Below, piece by piece: positions 27,107-36,916 of a DNA stretch of 48,384 nt. The stretch is taken from positions 1 to 48,384 of the forward strand of contig JAFEFM010000497.1 in NCBI GenBank assembly GCA_018240585.1, in the 5' to 3' direction. How positions within the stretch are numbered: the first letter of the stretch is position 1; every line of letters begins with the position of its first letter. Source of the stretch: Pseudomonadota bacterium. Its GTDB lineage: Bacteria > Pseudomonadota > Gammaproteobacteria > Burkholderiales > Rhodocyclaceae. The position numbers were made by a program, and so were the translations under genes. The notes under the pieces were generated by a model that was not told the DNA's origin, made no database searches, and saw nothing but the letters and a program-made list of their open reading frames with translations.

Positions 27107-29470
27107 ATGAATCGCAAGCTCCTGCCCGGGCTCGTCATGGCCCTGTTTGCCGCTGCGCCGGCGTTCGCCTTTGAGCCCTTTGTCGTCAAGGACATTCGGG
27201 TCGAGGGCATCCAGCGCACGGAGGCGGGTACGGTCTTCAACTACCTGCCCGTGCGTGTCGGCGACCGCTTTGACGAGTCACAGGCGGCCGAGGCGATCCG
27301 TGCGCTCTTCGCCACGGGTTTCTTCAGCGACGTGCGCATCGAGGCGGAAAACGACGTCATCGTCGTCGTCGTGGATGAGCGTCCTGCCATTGCGCAGATC
27401 GATTTCGTCGGTGTGAAGGAGTTCGACAAGGAAGCGTTGAAGAAGGGCTTGCGCGACGTCGGTCTCGCCGAATCCCGCATCTTTGACCGTTCGCTGCTTG
27501 AAAAGGCGGAGCAGGAACTCAAGCGGCAATACCTGTCGCGTGGCAAGTATTCGGCGACGATCACCACCACCGTGACGCCGCTCGAGCGCAACCGAGTCGG
27601 CATCAATTTCGCGGTGGATGAGGGCGATGTCGCCAAGATTCGTGAAATCCGGATCATTGGCGCAAAAGCCTTCGACGAGGATGATCTCATCAGCCAGATG
27701 CAGCTCACCACGCCGGGCTGGCTGACCTGGTACACCAAGAACGACCAGTATTCACGTCAGAAGCTTTCTGCCGACCTGGAAACGCTGCGTTCCTACTACC
27801 TGAACCGCGGCTATCTCGACTTCAACATCGACTCCACCCAAGTCTCGATCACGCCGGACAAGAAGGACATCTTCATCACGCTAAACATCACCGAGGGTGA
27901 GAAGTACAAGGTGACAGGCGTGCGCTTCACCGGCGACCTGATCCTGCCGGAGTCTGAGTATCTCGCCATGGCAAAGATCAAGCCGGGCGAGACCTTCTCG
28001 CGCGAGCGGCTGACCGAGACCACCAAGGCGATCACCGATCGTCTGGGCAACGAGGGCTACGCCTTCGCCAACGTCAACGCCGCTCCCGAAGTCGACAAGG
28101 AGAAGCACGAAGTCGCGTTCACGGTTTTTGTCGATCCCGGGCGTCGGGTCTACGTACGGCGCATCAACGTCGGCGGCAACACCAAGTCGCGCGACGAGGT
28201 CATCCGTCGTGAAATGCGCCAGATGGAGGGTGCGTGGTACGACGCCGCCGCGATCAACAAGTCCCGCACTCGCGTCGACCGGCTGGGTTATTTCGACGAA
28301 GTGACCGTTGAAACGCCGGCGGTGCCGGGAACGACCGACGAGGTGGACGTCAATTTCAACGTGAAGGAGCGCCCGACCGGCAACCTGATGCTCGGCGCTG
28401 GCTTTTCAAGTGCCGACAAGGTGGTGCTGTCCGCGTCGATCTCGCAGCAGAACCTCTTCGGCAGCGGCAACGCGCTCACGCTGGGCTTGAACACCAGCAA
28501 GAGCGGCCGCACGATCGCGTTGTCGTTCACTAACCCGTATTACACGGTTGACGGTGTCAGCTTGGGCTGGGATCTGTACCACCGCACGTACGATCCGACG
28601 CAGAGTTTCAACATCTCGCCCTACAAGACGGTGTCGCAGGGCGCCGGGCTACGCCTCGGCTACCCGATCGCAGAAGACGATCAGATCAACTTCGGACTGA
28701 CGGTCGATCGCACTCGGGTGACGACCTTCACCAACAGCCCTTTGCGCTACAAGCAGTTCTGCGCCGAGTTCGGTTGTACGGCTGCCAGCCCCGATCCATC
28801 CAGTCCCGACTACGGTGTTGGCGACGTCTCGGTCAACAGCCTACTGTTCAGCGCGGGATGGGCGCGCGATACGCGCGACAGCGTCATTTATCCGCGCAAG
28901 GGTGTCTATCAGCGGGTGTACGGCGAGGCAGCGATTCCGCCCGGCAAGCTGAAATACGCCAAGGCAAGCTACCAGTACCAGCAGTGGTTCCCTTTCGGCC
29001 GCGACTACGCACTGATGCTGAACGGAGATGTGGGCTGGGCGAAGGGATTCGACGGCAAGCCGGTTCCGTTCTACAAGAACTTCTACGTCGGCGGTATCGG
29101 CTCGGTTCGTGGCTACGCGCAGAGCTCGATTGGCGCCAAGTTCACCGACACGAACGGCGATCGCACTTCGACGGGGGGTACGCGCAAGCTCGTCGGCAAC
29201 GCGGAGTTCTACTTCCCGATGCCCGGCTCGGGCACGGATCGTTCCTTCCGCGTGTCGACGTTCTTCGACGCCGGCTACGTGTGGGGCAATGATCCCGAAA
29301 CCGGAGAGCAGGAGAAGATCAGGCTGAGCGACTTGCGCTACAGTACGGGCCTTGCGTTCTCGTGGAGTTCGCCGGTGGGTCCGCTGAAGTTCAGCCTTGG
29401 TTTCCCGCTCAAGAAGCAAAACGACGACAAGACGCAGCGCTTCCAGTTCCAGTTGGGCAGCGTGTTCTGA
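27107..29470 (+). CDS. bamA: Outer membrane protein assembly factor BamA
   Basis: A 787-residue Omp85 protein. Signal peptide at residues 1-22 (LVMALFAAAPAFAF). Five POTRA domains run to about residue 420, beginning FVVKDIRVEGIQRTEAGTVF and ending near YVRRINVGGNTKSRDEVIRR. The C-terminal 16-strand barrel contains the conserved VGGIGSVRGYAQ (loop 6 VRGY motif) and ends in Phe (FQFQLGSVF). It inserts beta-barrel proteins, plausibly including the CpaC secretin. The start is ATG at 27107. Confidence 0.97.
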   Translation: MNRKLLPGLVMALFAAAPAFAFEPFVVKDIRVEGIQRTEAGTVFNYLPVRVGDRFDESQAAEAIRALFATGFFSDVRIEAENDVIVVVVDERPAIAQIDFVGVKEFDKEALKKGLRDVGLAESRIFDRSLLEKAEQELKRQYLSRGKYSATITTTVTPLERNRVGINFAVDEGDVAKIREIRIIGAKAFDEDDLISQMQLTTPGWLTWYTKNDQYSRQKLSADLETLRSYYLNRGYLDFNIDSTQVSITPDKKDIFITLNITEGEKYKVTGVRFTGDLILPESEYLAMAKIKPGETFSRERLTETTKAITDRLGNEGYAFANVNAAPEVDKEKHEVAFTVFVDPGRRVYVRRINVGGNTKSRDEVIRREMRQMEGAWYDAAAINKSRTRVDRLGYFDEVTVETPAVPGTTDEVDVNFNVKERPTGNLMLGAGFSSADKVVLSASISQQNLFGSGNALTLGLNTSKSGRTIALSFTNPYYTVDGVSLGWDLYHRTYDPTQSFNISPYKTVSQGAGLRLGYPIAEDDQINFGLTVDRTRVTTFTNSPLRYKQFCAEFGCTAASPDPSSPDYGVGDVSVNSLLFSAGWARDTRDSVIYPRKGVYQRVYGEAAIPPGKLKYAKASYQYQQWFPFGRDYALMLNGDVGWAKGFDGKPVPFYKNFYVGGIGSVRGYAQSSIGAKFTDTNGDRTSTGGTRKLVGNAEFYFPMPGSGTDRSFRVSTFFDAGYVWGNDPETGEQEKIRLSDLRYSTGLAFSWSSPVGPLKFSLGFPLKKQNDDKTQRFQFQLGSVF

Positions 29471-29504
29471 TTGCGTCATCGACAGCGTAATTTTGGAGGT
29501 TTTT

Positions 29505-30005
29505 GTGAAAGTCAGCACCCTCACTCTGGTTGCAGCAGCCCTGGTCGGCGTGTCCCAGGCTGCCACGGCGGAAACCAAGATCGGCTTTGTCAATTCGGAT
29601 CGCGTGATGCGTGAGGCCGGGCCGGCGGTGCGTGCGCAACAGCGGCTGGAGAAAGAGTTCGAGAAGCGCGACCAGGAACTGCAGCGCATGGCCAAGGACC
29701 TCCAGTCCATGCAGGAAGATCTTGAGCGCAACGGCACGTCCATGGCCGAGAACGACCGTCGCACCAAGGAGCGCGCGCTCAACGATCTCAACCGCGACTT
29801 CCAGCGCAAACAGCGCGAGTTCCGCGAAGACCTCAACCAGCGCCGCAACGAGGAACTCGCCTCCGTGCTCGAGCGCGCCAATCGCTCCGTGAAGCAGATC
29901 GCCGAATCCGAGAAGTTCGACATCATCTTCCAGGAGGCGGTGTACGCCAGCCCCCGCATCGACATCACCGACAAGGTCATCAAGGCCCTGTCCGAAACCA
30001 AGTAA
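29505..30005 (+). CDS. skp: Periplasmic chaperone Skp (OmpH family)
   Basis: A 166-residue protein with signal peptide VKVSTLTLVAAALVGVSQAA, cleaved near ATA/ETK. A short beta segment follows (KIGFVNSDRVMREAG), then a long charged alpha-helical coiled coil forming Skp tentacles, and a C-terminal strand (FDIIFQEAVYASPRIDIT). It starts at GTG 29505, with TGGAGGT upstream. It chaperones unfolded outer-membrane proteins towards BamA. Confidence 0.94.
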   Translation: MKVSTLTLVAAALVGVSQAATAETKIGFVNSDRVMREAGPAVRAQQRLEKEFEKRDQELQRMAKDLQSMQEDLERNGTSMAENDRRTKERALNDLNRDFQRKQREFREDLNQRRNEELASVLERANRSVKQIAESEKFDIIFQEAVYASPRIDITDKVIKALSETK

Positions 30006-30020
30006 GCATCGGTCGCGGAC

Positions 30021-31055
30021 ATGTTCCGGCTCGACGAACTGGTTGCGCGCCTCGGAGGTGAACTCGTCGGTGACGGCGCACTCGTCGTTCGTCGCGTCGC
30101 CACGCTCGATCAGGCCGGGGAGGGCGACCTCGCCTTCCTCGCCAACCCCAAATATCTGTCCCGACTCAAGACAAGCGCGGCGGCGGCGGTGATCGTCGGC
30201 CACAAGGCACGCGATGCGGTTACAGATCGTCCCCGCATCGTCACCGAAGATCCCTACCTGTATTACGCGCGGGTCGCCTCGCTCTTCAACCCGCCGCCTG
30301 TGGCGCTGCCCGGCGTTCACCCGCTCGCTTCGGTGTCATCGACCGTGCCGCTCTCGGTGCAGATCGATGCCGGCGCGGTCGTGGAGGCGGACGTCGAGAT
30401 CGGCGAAGGGGTGATGATCGGCGCCGGATGCAGCATCGGCCGCGGTAGCCGCATCGGTGCCGGCACCCGCCTGGCACCGCGCGTCGTCGTCTACCCGGGA
30501 AGTGTCATCGGCGCAAACTGCATCCTGCATTCGGGCGCCGTCATTGGTTCGGACGGTTTCGGTTTCGCACGCGAGAAGGACGGGCGCTGGGTCAAGATCC
30601 CGCAGATGGGGCGGGTGGTGCTCGGCGACGATGTCGAGATCGGCGCCAACACCACGATAGACCGCGGCGCGCTCGACGACACCTTGATCGGTCGCGGCGC
30701 AAAGCTCGACAACCAGATCCAGATCGCCCACAACGTGCAGATCGGGGAAGACACGGCCATCGCCGGCTGTGTGGGCATTGCCGGCAGCACGACGATCGGC
30801 GCGCGCTGCATGATCGCGGGCGGTGTCGGCATTGCCGGCCACCTGACCATCACCGACGACGTCGTCGTGTCGGCTGCGACCGTGGTCGTCAAGTCCATCC
30901 ACAAACCCGGGGTGTACACCTCGACGCTGCCGCTGCAGTCCCATGCGGACTGGGTGAAGAATTTTTCCCACCTGCGCCACCTCGACACCCTGGCCGCGCG
31001 CCTTCGCGCGCTGGAGCAGGACGTGCAGGGCCTTTCAGAAAAGAATCCAGGCTGA
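30021..31055 (+). CDS. lpxD: UDP-3-O-(3-hydroxyacyl)glucosamine N-acyltransferase
   Basis: A 344-residue left-handed beta-helix acyltransferase, third enzyme of lipid A synthesis. The N-terminal substrate domain ([15 protein letters not shown]) precedes hexapeptide repeats from about residue 110. Catalytic His237 lies in [13 protein letters not shown], and SDGFGFA is conserved. The length is typical. It starts 15 bases after skp. Confidence 0.97.
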   Translation: MFRLDELVARLGGELVGDGALVVRRVATLDQAGEGDLAFLANPKYLSRLKTSAAAAVIVGHKARDAVTDRPRIVTEDPYLYYARVASLFNPPPVALPGVHPLASVSSTVPLSVQIDAGAVVEADVEIGEGVMIGAGCSIGRGSRIGAGTRLAPRVVVYPGSVIGANCILHSGAVIGSDGFGFAREKDGRWVKIPQMGRVVLGDDVEIGANTTIDRGALDDTLIGRGAKLDNQIQIAHNVQIGEDTAIAGCVGIAGSTTIGARCMIAGGVGIAGHLTITDDVVVSAATVVVKSIHKPGVYTSTLPLQSHADWVKNFSHLRHLDTLAARLRALEQDVQGLSEKNPG

Positions 31056-31060
31056 ACATC

Positions 31061-31495
31061 ATGGATATCAACGAGATTCTCCAGTACCTGCCGCACCGCT
31101 ATCCCTTCCTGCTGGTGGATCGCGTGCTGGAGATCGAGCCCGGCAGCCGCATCCTCGCGCTCAAGAACGTGACGATGAACGAGCCGTTTTTCCCGGGGCA
31201 CTTTCCTCACCACCCGGTGATGCCCGGCGTGCTGATCATCGAGGCGATGGCCCAGGCCGCTGCCTTGCTGTCGTTCAAGAGCACCGGCGTTACGCCTGAC
31301 GAGAACAGCGTGGTCTATTTCGCGGGCATCGACAACGTGCGCTTCAAGCGTCCGGTCGTGCCCGGCGACCAGTTGCTCTTCGACATGACGATCACGCACG
31401 CCAAGCGCAACATCTACAAGTACAAGGGTGTTGCGCGAGTCGGCGACGAGGTTGCCACCGAAGCCGAACTGATGTGCGCGATCAAGAACCTATGA
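31061..31495 (+). CDS. fabZ: 3-hydroxyacyl-ACP dehydratase FabZ
   Basis: A 144-residue hotdog-fold dehydratase of fatty acid synthesis. Catalytic His47 ([15 protein letters not shown]) and Glu61 ([12 protein letters not shown]) are present, with the usual [13 protein letters not shown] start. It competes with LpxA for hydroxyacyl-ACP, and the two genes overlap (lpxA ATG at 31492). Confidence 0.97.
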   Translation: MDINEILQYLPHRYPFLLVDRVLEIEPGSRILALKNVTMNEPFFPGHFPHHPVMPGVLIIEAMAQAAALLSFKSTGVTPDENSVVYFAGIDNVRFKRPVVPGDQLLFDMTITHAKRNIYKYKGVARVGDEVATEAELMCAIKNL

Positions 31496-32262
31496 TCCAC
31501 CCGACCGCCATCGTCCATCCCGGCGCGAGGCTCGGCGCGAACGTCGAGGTCGGCGCGTATTCGATCATCGGCGAGCATGTCGAGATCGGCGAGGGCACGC
31601 GTATCGGACCGCATGTGGTGGTCGAAGGCCACACCCGCATCGGCCGCGACAACGAGATCTTCCAGTTCTGCTCGATCGGCGCCCAGCCGCAGGACAAGAA
31701 GTACGACGCCGAGCCGACGCGCCTGGAAATCGGTGACCGCAACACGATCCGCGAATTCTGCTCTTTCAACGTGGGGACGAGCCAGGACGCGATGGTCACG
31801 CGCCTGGGCAACGACAACTGGATCATGGCCTACGTGCACATCGCACACGACTGCCAGGTCGGTGACCACACGATCTTCGCCAATAATGCCACGCTGGCCG
31901 GCCACGTTCAGGTGGGCGACTGGGCCATCCTCGGCGGTTTCACCGGTGTGCACCAGTTCTGCCGCGTGGGTGCGCACAGCTTCTGCGGCGTCGGTACGGT
32001 GCTGCTGCAGGACCTGCCGCCCTTCGTGACCGTTTCCGGCAATCCGGCCAAACCGCACGGCATCAACAGCGAAGGGCTGCGGCGCAGGGGGTTTTCCGCC
32101 GACGGCATCGCCGCCATCAAGCGTGCTTACCGGGCACTGTACCGCTCCGGCCTGTCGCTGGACGAGGCGCGTCTGCGCGTGGCCGAAATCGCGGCAGAGC
32201 AGCCCGAAGTGTCGTCATTCGCGGAATTCATCGCCGAATCCGGCCGCGGCATCGTCCGCTGA
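31492..32262 (+). CDS. lpxA: UDP-N-acetylglucosamine O-acyltransferase
   Basis: A 256-residue beta-helix enzyme, first step of lipid A synthesis. It opens with [15 protein letters not shown], the standard N-terminus, overlapping fabZ by ATGA. Hexapeptide repeats continue to about residue 185. Catalytic His119 lies in [12 protein letters not shown] (equivalent to H125 of E. coli). The helical C-terminal domain is complete. Confidence 0.97.
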   Translation: MIHPTAIVHPGARLGANVEVGAYSIIGEHVEIGEGTRIGPHVVVEGHTRIGRDNEIFQFCSIGAQPQDKKYDAEPTRLEIGDRNTIREFCSFNVGTSQDAMVTRLGNDNWIMAYVHIAHDCQVGDHTIFANNATLAGHVQVGDWAILGGFTGVHQFCRVGAHSFCGVGTVLLQDLPPFVTVSGNPAKPHGINSEGLRRRGFSADGIAAIKRAYRALYRSGLSLDEARLRVAEIAAEQPEVSSFAEFIAESGRGIVR

Positions 32263-32266
32263 CGCC

Positions 32267-33442
32267 ATGGCAGTGCGGATCGCCATGGTTGCCGGGGAGG
32301 CCTCCGGCGACCTTCTCGCCAGCCATCTGATCCGCGCGATCAAGTGCCACCTGCCGGATGCCGAGTTCTTCGGCATCGGCGGCCCCAAGATGCAGGCCGA
32401 GGGCTTCGATGTGCGCTGGCCGTGCGAATTGCTTGCAGTGCATGGCTACGTCGACGCCCTGAAGCGCTACCGCGAGCTTTCCGGCATCCGCAAGACGCTG
32501 TTATCGCAGATCCGCCGCGAGCGGCCCGCAGCCTTCATCGGTGTGGACGCGCCCGACTTCAACCTGTGGCTCGAAGGCAAGGTGAAGCGGGCGGGGATTC
32601 CGGCTATCCATTTCGTCAGCCCGTCGATCTGGGCCTGGCGCGGTGGCCGCATCAAGGGCATTGCACGGTCGGTGACGCGCATGCTGTGCCTGTTCCCGTT
32701 CGAGCCGCAGATTTACGAGCGGGCGGGCGTCCCGGTGAGCTATGTCGGCCACCCTCTCGCGGATGTGTTCCCGCTGCATCCCGATCGCACGGCAGCGCGC
32801 GAGCGGCTGGGTCTGAGCACCGACCGCAAGGTGGTCGCGCTGTTGCCCGGAAGCCGTCAGTCCGAGGTGCGCAGTCTTGCAGAAACCTTCATCACCACCG
32901 CAAAGCTGTTGATCTCACGCCGGCCCGACATCACTTTCCTGGTGCCACTGGCGACACGTGAGACACGGGCCCTCTTCGAGGAAGCGATGCATCGCAACGA
33001 GGCCGCGGAACTGCCGATCCGCATGCTGTTCGGTCACGCCGTGGAAGCGATGACCGCTGCGGACGCGGTGCTGGTGGCGAGCGGCACCGCGAGCCTGGAG
33101 GCCGCGCTGCTCAAGCGGCCGATGGTGATCACCTACCGCATCGGCAAGTGGCAGTACCGCCTGATGAAGCGCCTGGCCTACCTGCCCTGGGTCGGGCTGC
33201 CCAACATTTTGTGCAACGAGACGATAGTGCCGGAGCTGCTGCAGGACGATGCGTCGCCGGACAAGCTCGCCGATGCGCTGGAGGCCTGGCTCGTCGATGA
33301 TGCGGCGGTCAAACGCCTCGTGGAGCGCTTCACCGAGCTGCATCTCACCCTGCGCCAGAACACCGCAGAGAAGGCGGCGGCGGCCATCCTGCCCTACCTG
33401 ACTGGAAGCGACGAATGGAAACTGTCCAGGCAGCCGGCCTGA
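32267..33442 (+). CDS. lpxB: Lipid-A-disaccharide synthase
   Basis: A 391-residue glycosyltransferase family 19 enzyme joining UDP-diacylglucosamine and lipid X at the inner face of the membrane. Motifs are [50 protein letters not shown] and [10 protein letters not shown]. The start at 32267 is four bases after lpxA. Its 3' end overlaps rnhB by 28 bases. Confidence 0.97.
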   Translation: MAVRIAMVAGEASGDLLASHLIRAIKCHLPDAEFFGIGGPKMQAEGFDVRWPCELLAVHGYVDALKRYRELSGIRKTLLSQIRRERPAAFIGVDAPDFNLWLEGKVKRAGIPAIHFVSPSIWAWRGGRIKGIARSVTRMLCLFPFEPQIYERAGVPVSYVGHPLADVFPLHPDRTAARERLGLSTDRKVVALLPGSRQSEVRSLAETFITTAKLLISRRPDITFLVPLATRETRALFEEAMHRNEAAELPIRMLFGHAVEAMTAADAVLVASGTASLEAALLKRPMVITYRIGKWQYRLMKRLAYLPWVGLPNILCNETIVPELLQDDASPDKLADALEAWLVDDAAVKRLVERFTELHLTLRQNTAEKAAAAILPYLTGSDEWKLSRQPA

Positions 33443-34014
33443 TCTGCGGCCTGATCTGCGGCGTGGATGAGGCGGGGCGCGGGCCGCTGTGCGGCCCGGT
33501 GGTCGCGGCGGCCGTCATTCTCGACCCGGCGCGGCCGGTCGAGGGGCTGGCCGATTCGAAGAAGCTGACGGAGCGCGCCCGCGAGCGGCTTGCTCCGCTG
33601 ATCCGCGAACGCGCGCTGGCCTGGGCGGTGGCGGAAGCGACGGTCGAGGAGATCGATCGGCTGAACATCCTGCATGCGACGCTGCTGGCCATGCAGCGTG
33701 CCGTCATGGCGCTGCGTGTCCCGCCGCACGAAGTGCGGATCGACGGCAATCGCTGTCCCGACTTGCCCTATCCCGCGCGTGCCATCGTCAAGGGAGATGC
33801 CACCGAGCCGTCGATCTCGGCCGCATCCATCCTCGCCAAGACGACACGCGACGAGGCCATGCGCACGCTGGACGCAGCCTTCCCGCATTACGGACTCGCC
33901 GCGCACAAGGGCTATCCCACCGCAGCGCACCTCGCCGCCATCGAACGCCACGGCGTGGCCGACTTCTACCGGCGCAGTTTCGCGCCGGTAAGGCGCATCG
34001 TCGAATCGCGATGA
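33415..34014 (+). CDS. rnhB: Ribonuclease HII
   Basis: A 199-residue enzyme that nicks RNA-DNA hybrids and misincorporated ribonucleotides. The catalytic acidic residues are visible in [15 protein letters not shown] (Asp18, Glu19), RIDGNRCP and the [21 protein letters not shown] region. The start overlaps lpxB by 28 bases. The N-terminus contains a 12-base tandem duplication (33436-33459) giving GLICGLICG before the catalytic Asp, where one copy would be usual. It overlaps the next gene by four bases. Confidence 0.96.
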   Translation: METVQAAGLICGLICGVDEAGRGPLCGPVVAAAVILDPARPVEGLADSKKLTERARERLAPLIRERALAWAVAEATVEEIDRLNILHATLLAMQRAVMALRVPPHEVRIDGNRCPDLPYPARAIVKGDATEPSISAASILAKTTRDEAMRTLDAAFPHYGLAAHKGYPTAAHLAAIERHGVADFYRRSFAPVRRIVESR

Positions 34015-34823
34015 GGCCGGTCAGTTCGCGCGACAATCCGCTCGTCAAGCACCTGCACGGGCTTGCCACATCCGCGCGCGAGCGGCGCAAGGCCGGCGAG
34101 ACCCTGCTCGATGGTGCGCACCTCATCGCCGCCGCACTGGATCACGGCTTTCCGCTGAAGCGGATCGTGCTGTCCGACAGTGCAGCACAGCACACCGAAG
34201 CGTTGGACCTGCTCGCGCGCGTGCCGGCCGGCATCGATTGTGTGAGCCTGAACGACACGCTTTTCGCGCATGTCAGTCCGGTCGACTCGCCCTCCGGCAT
34301 GCTGGCCCTGATCGATGTCCCGGCCCAGGCTCAGGACGCGGCGCAGGTGCCCGCCGGCAATGTCGTCGTGCTGGACAGCGTGCAGGATCCCGGCAACCTG
34401 GGCACCATCCTGCGCACCGCCGCCGCCGCTGGGGTCGCCGATGTGCTGCTCACCGAGGGCTGCGCGCAGGCATGGTCGCCCAAGGTCTTGCGCGCCGGCA
34501 TGGGGGCGCATTTCGTCGTCCGCATCCGCGAGCACGCCGACGTGCTGGCCGTTCTGCGTGCCTTTCCCGGCCTCAAGCTCGCCACGGCGCTGGCGCCGCG
34601 CGCGCGCTCGCTGTACGAACTCGACCTGGCCGGCGCGGTGGCGTGGATGTTCGGCGCGGAAGGGCAGGGGCTGTCTCCCACCTTGCTGCGAGAGGCCGAC
34701 GCGCTGCTGACGATCCCGATGCAGAAAGGCATCGAATCGCTCAACGTCGGCGCCGCCGCCGCAATCTGCCTGTTCGAGCAACGCCGGCAAGTCCTCGCCG
34801 CACGCTCGTCCGCCGGCCGCTAA
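34011..34823 (+). CDS. TrmH/SpoU-family RNA methyltransferase
   Basis: A 270-residue SPOUT methyltransferase. An N-terminal substrate-binding domain ([21 protein letters not shown]) precedes the knotted SAM domain with its three motifs: [33 protein letters not shown] and [20 protein letters not shown]. It probably 2'-O-methylates ribose in rRNA or tRNA; the exact site cannot be told from sequence. The ATG at 34011 overlaps the rnhB stop (ATGA). Confidence 0.92.
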   Translation: MRPVSSRDNPLVKHLHGLATSARERRKAGETLLDGAHLIAAALDHGFPLKRIVLSDSAAQHTEALDLLARVPAGIDCVSLNDTLFAHVSPVDSPSGMLALIDVPAQAQDAAQVPAGNVVVLDSVQDPGNLGTILRTAAAAGVADVLLTEGCAQAWSPKVLRAGMGAHFVVRIREHADVLAVLRAFPGLKLATALAPRARSLYELDLAGAVAWMFGAEGQGLSPTLLREADALLTIPMQKGIESLNVGAAAAICLFEQRRQVLAARSSAGR

Positions 34824-34884
34824 TCGGCCGCAGCGGTCGTCTTGCTACCATCGCAGCCACTCAGTCCATAGATCGTCCGAGCCC

Positions 34885-35670
34885 ATGATCCTCGTCATTT
34901 CCCCTGCCAAGGCGCTCGATTTCGAGACCGCGCCCACGACCGCAGTCCATTCCCAGCCCGATTTTCTCGATGACGCGCAAGCGCTGATCGAGATCCTGCG
35001 GCAGCGTTCGCCGGCCGAGATCGCCGAGCTGATGTCGCTGTCGGACCCGCTCGCGTCGCTGAACGTGGCGCGCTACGCGAGCTGGTCGCGCCCTTTCGAT
35101 CGGGAGAACGCCAAGCAGGCGGTGCTCGCGTTCAATGGCGACGTGTATGAAGGCCTGTCAGCGACCACATTGAGCGATGCCGATCTCGCCTGGGCCCAGG
35201 ATCATCTGCGCATCCTGTCCGGCCTCTACGGCGTGCTGCGCCCGCTCGACCTGATGCAGCCCTACCGCCTCGAGATGGGAACACGGCTCGCCAATCCACG
35301 CGGCAAGGATCTGTACGCCTTCTGGGGCGAGCGCATCACTGCCGAACTGAACGGCTTGCTTGCCCGCGAGACGGAGGATGGTGGCGAGCCGGTGCTGCTC
35401 AACCTCGCCTCCGACGAATACTTCAAGTCGGTGAAGGCGAAGGCGATCAAAGGCCGCATCGTCACGCCGGTGTTCGAGGACTGGAAAGCTGGCCGCTACA
35501 AGATCATCAGCTTCTACGCCAAGCGCGCGCGCGGCCTGATGAGCCGTTTCGTGATCGAGCGCCGCATCGACGACATCGACGCGCTGAAGGCGTTCGACAA
35601 CGAGGGCTACGCCTTTGCCGCTGACGCCTCCGAAGCCGACAAGCTCGTCTTCCGCCGTCGTCTGGACTGA
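34885..35670 (+). CDS. yaaA: Peroxide stress protein YaaA (DUF328/UPF0246)
   Basis: A 261-residue cytoplasmic protein beginning [19 protein letters not shown], the signature N-terminus. Conserved internal blocks are [35 protein letters not shown] and [14 protein letters not shown], with [14 protein letters not shown] near the C-terminus. In E. coli YaaA lowers free iron during hydrogen peroxide stress. A 61-base gap separates it from the methyltransferase gene; no convincing promoter was picked out. Confidence 0.95.
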   Translation: MILVISPAKALDFETAPTTAVHSQPDFLDDAQALIEILRQRSPAEIAELMSLSDPLASLNVARYASWSRPFDRENAKQAVLAFNGDVYEGLSATTLSDADLAWAQDHLRILSGLYGVLRPLDLMQPYRLEMGTRLANPRGKDLYAFWGERITAELNGLLARETEDGGEPVLLNLASDEYFKSVKAKAIKGRIVTPVFEDWKAGRYKIISFYAKRARGLMSRFVIERRIDDIDALKAFDNEGYAFAADASEADKLVFRRRLD

Positions 35671-35678
35671 GGGCCGTC

Positions 35679-36809
35679 ATGCGCATCAGCTCAAACTTCG
35701 ATTCCGGTGCCATCGAGGTCGTCAGCCTGGACGACCCGCAGGACATCCGCCTGCGCCTGCGCGCCGACAACGCTGCCGATTTTCGCCAGTGGTTCCACTT
35801 CCGCCTGCATGGCGGCGCCGGGACTAAGTTGCGCATGGTGTTCGAGAACGCGGGCGAGGCTGCCTACCCCGACGGCTGGCCCGGCTACCGCTGCGTGGCA
35901 TCCTACGATCGCCGCAACTGGTTCCGCATCCCGACCACCCGATATGAGGACGGCAAGCTGATCGTCGATCACACCCCGGAGCGGGACACGATCTACTACG
36001 CGTATTTCGAGCCTTACTCCTTCGAACGCCATCTCGCGCTCCTCGGCCGCGCCGACGCATCGCCCTTCGCCTGCCTGCGCAACCTGGGCGCGACCGTGGA
36101 GGGCCGCGACCTGGACATGATCGTGGTCGGCCAAGCGGCGCCCGGGCGCAAGCCGGTGTGGATCACCGCGCGCCAGCATCCCGGCGAGACGATGGCGGAA
36201 TGGTTCGTCGAAGGCCTGCTCGAGCGCCTGCTCGATCCGGCGGACGCGGTGGCGCGCAGGATTCGCGAGCATGCGGTGCTCTACATCGTGCCGAACATGA
36301 ACCCGGACGGCGCGGTGCAGGGCAACCTGCGCACCAATGCGGCCGGGCGCAACCTGAACCGCGAATGGCGCGAACCCGATCCGCTGGCGAGCCCCGAGGT
36401 TTTCCTGGTGCGCGCGGAGATGCAGCGCACCGGCTGCGACCTCTTCCTCGACATCCACGGCGACGAGGCGCTGCCCTACGTTTTCTTCTCCACGGCGGAA
36501 GAGGTGCCCGGCTTCACTTCCCAAGCGGCTGCCCTTCAGGCGCGCTTCATCGAGTGCTTCGCGACCGTGTGCCCGGATTTCCAGACCGAGGAAGGATACA
36601 AGCCCGGACGCTTCGGCGAGGAGCTGCTGACATTGGCCAGCAAGTGGGTGGCGAACCACTTCGGCTGCGTCTCGCTGACGCTGGAGATGCCCTTCAAGGA
36701 CAACGCCAGGCTCCCTGACGAGCACACCGGCTGGAACGGTGCGCGCAGCAAACTGATGGGCGCAGCGATGCTCAATCCGGTGCTGCGACACCTCTGTGAC
36801 AATCGCTAA
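35679..36809 (+). CDS. M14-family zinc carboxypeptidase (cytosolic CCP-like subfamily)
   Basis: A 376-residue protein. The N-terminal beta domain (about 1-115; RQWFHFRLHGGAGTKLRMVF, then EPYSFERHLALL) is the one that precedes the catalytic domain in cytosolic carboxypeptidase-like M14 enzymes. Zinc ligands are His167 and Glu170 (RQHPGET) and His260 (FLDIHGDE). Substrate residues lie in NMNPDGAVQGNLRTN and GRNLNREW, and the likely catalytic Glu336 in LTLEMPFKD. No signal peptide, so cytoplasmic. The substrate in bacteria is unknown. It starts eight bases after yaaA and ends before a REP-like palindrome. Confidence 0.9.
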   Translation: MRISSNFDSGAIEVVSLDDPQDIRLRLRADNAADFRQWFHFRLHGGAGTKLRMVFENAGEAAYPDGWPGYRCVASYDRRNWFRIPTTRYEDGKLIVDHTPERDTIYYAYFEPYSFERHLALLGRADASPFACLRNLGATVEGRDLDMIVVGQAAPGRKPVWITARQHPGETMAEWFVEGLLERLLDPADAVARRIREHAVLYIVPNMNPDGAVQGNLRTNAAGRNLNREWREPDPLASPEVFLVRAEMQRTGCDLFLDIHGDEALPYVFFSTAEEVPGFTSQAAALQARFIECFATVCPDFQTEEGYKPGRFGEELLTLASKWVANHFGCVSLTLEMPFKDNARLPDEHTGWNGARSKLMGAAMLNPVLRHLCDNR

Positions 36810-36833
36810 GGCGGCGGGAGGGTGTCACGGCGT

Positions 36834-36890
36834 GTAGGAGCTGACCTGGCCGCGATTTCGTTCGCCGGTCGCGGCCAGGTCCGCTCCTAC
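36834..36890. repeat. REP-like palindrome (GTAGGAGC type) between convergent genes
   Basis: GTAGGAGC (36834-36841) pairs with GCTCCTAC (36883-36890), and GACCTGGCCGCGA (36843-36855) with TCGCGGCCAGGTC (36869-36881). That makes 21 pairs with one mismatch around a 13-base loop. The GTAGGAGC...CGCGA form resembles REP elements of other GC-rich proteobacteria. It lies between the convergent M14 and hpnE genes and could end transcription from both sides. Confidence 0.8.
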
Positions 36891-36916
36891 GGGGCTTTCG
36901 TCCGATCCGCAGGTAT

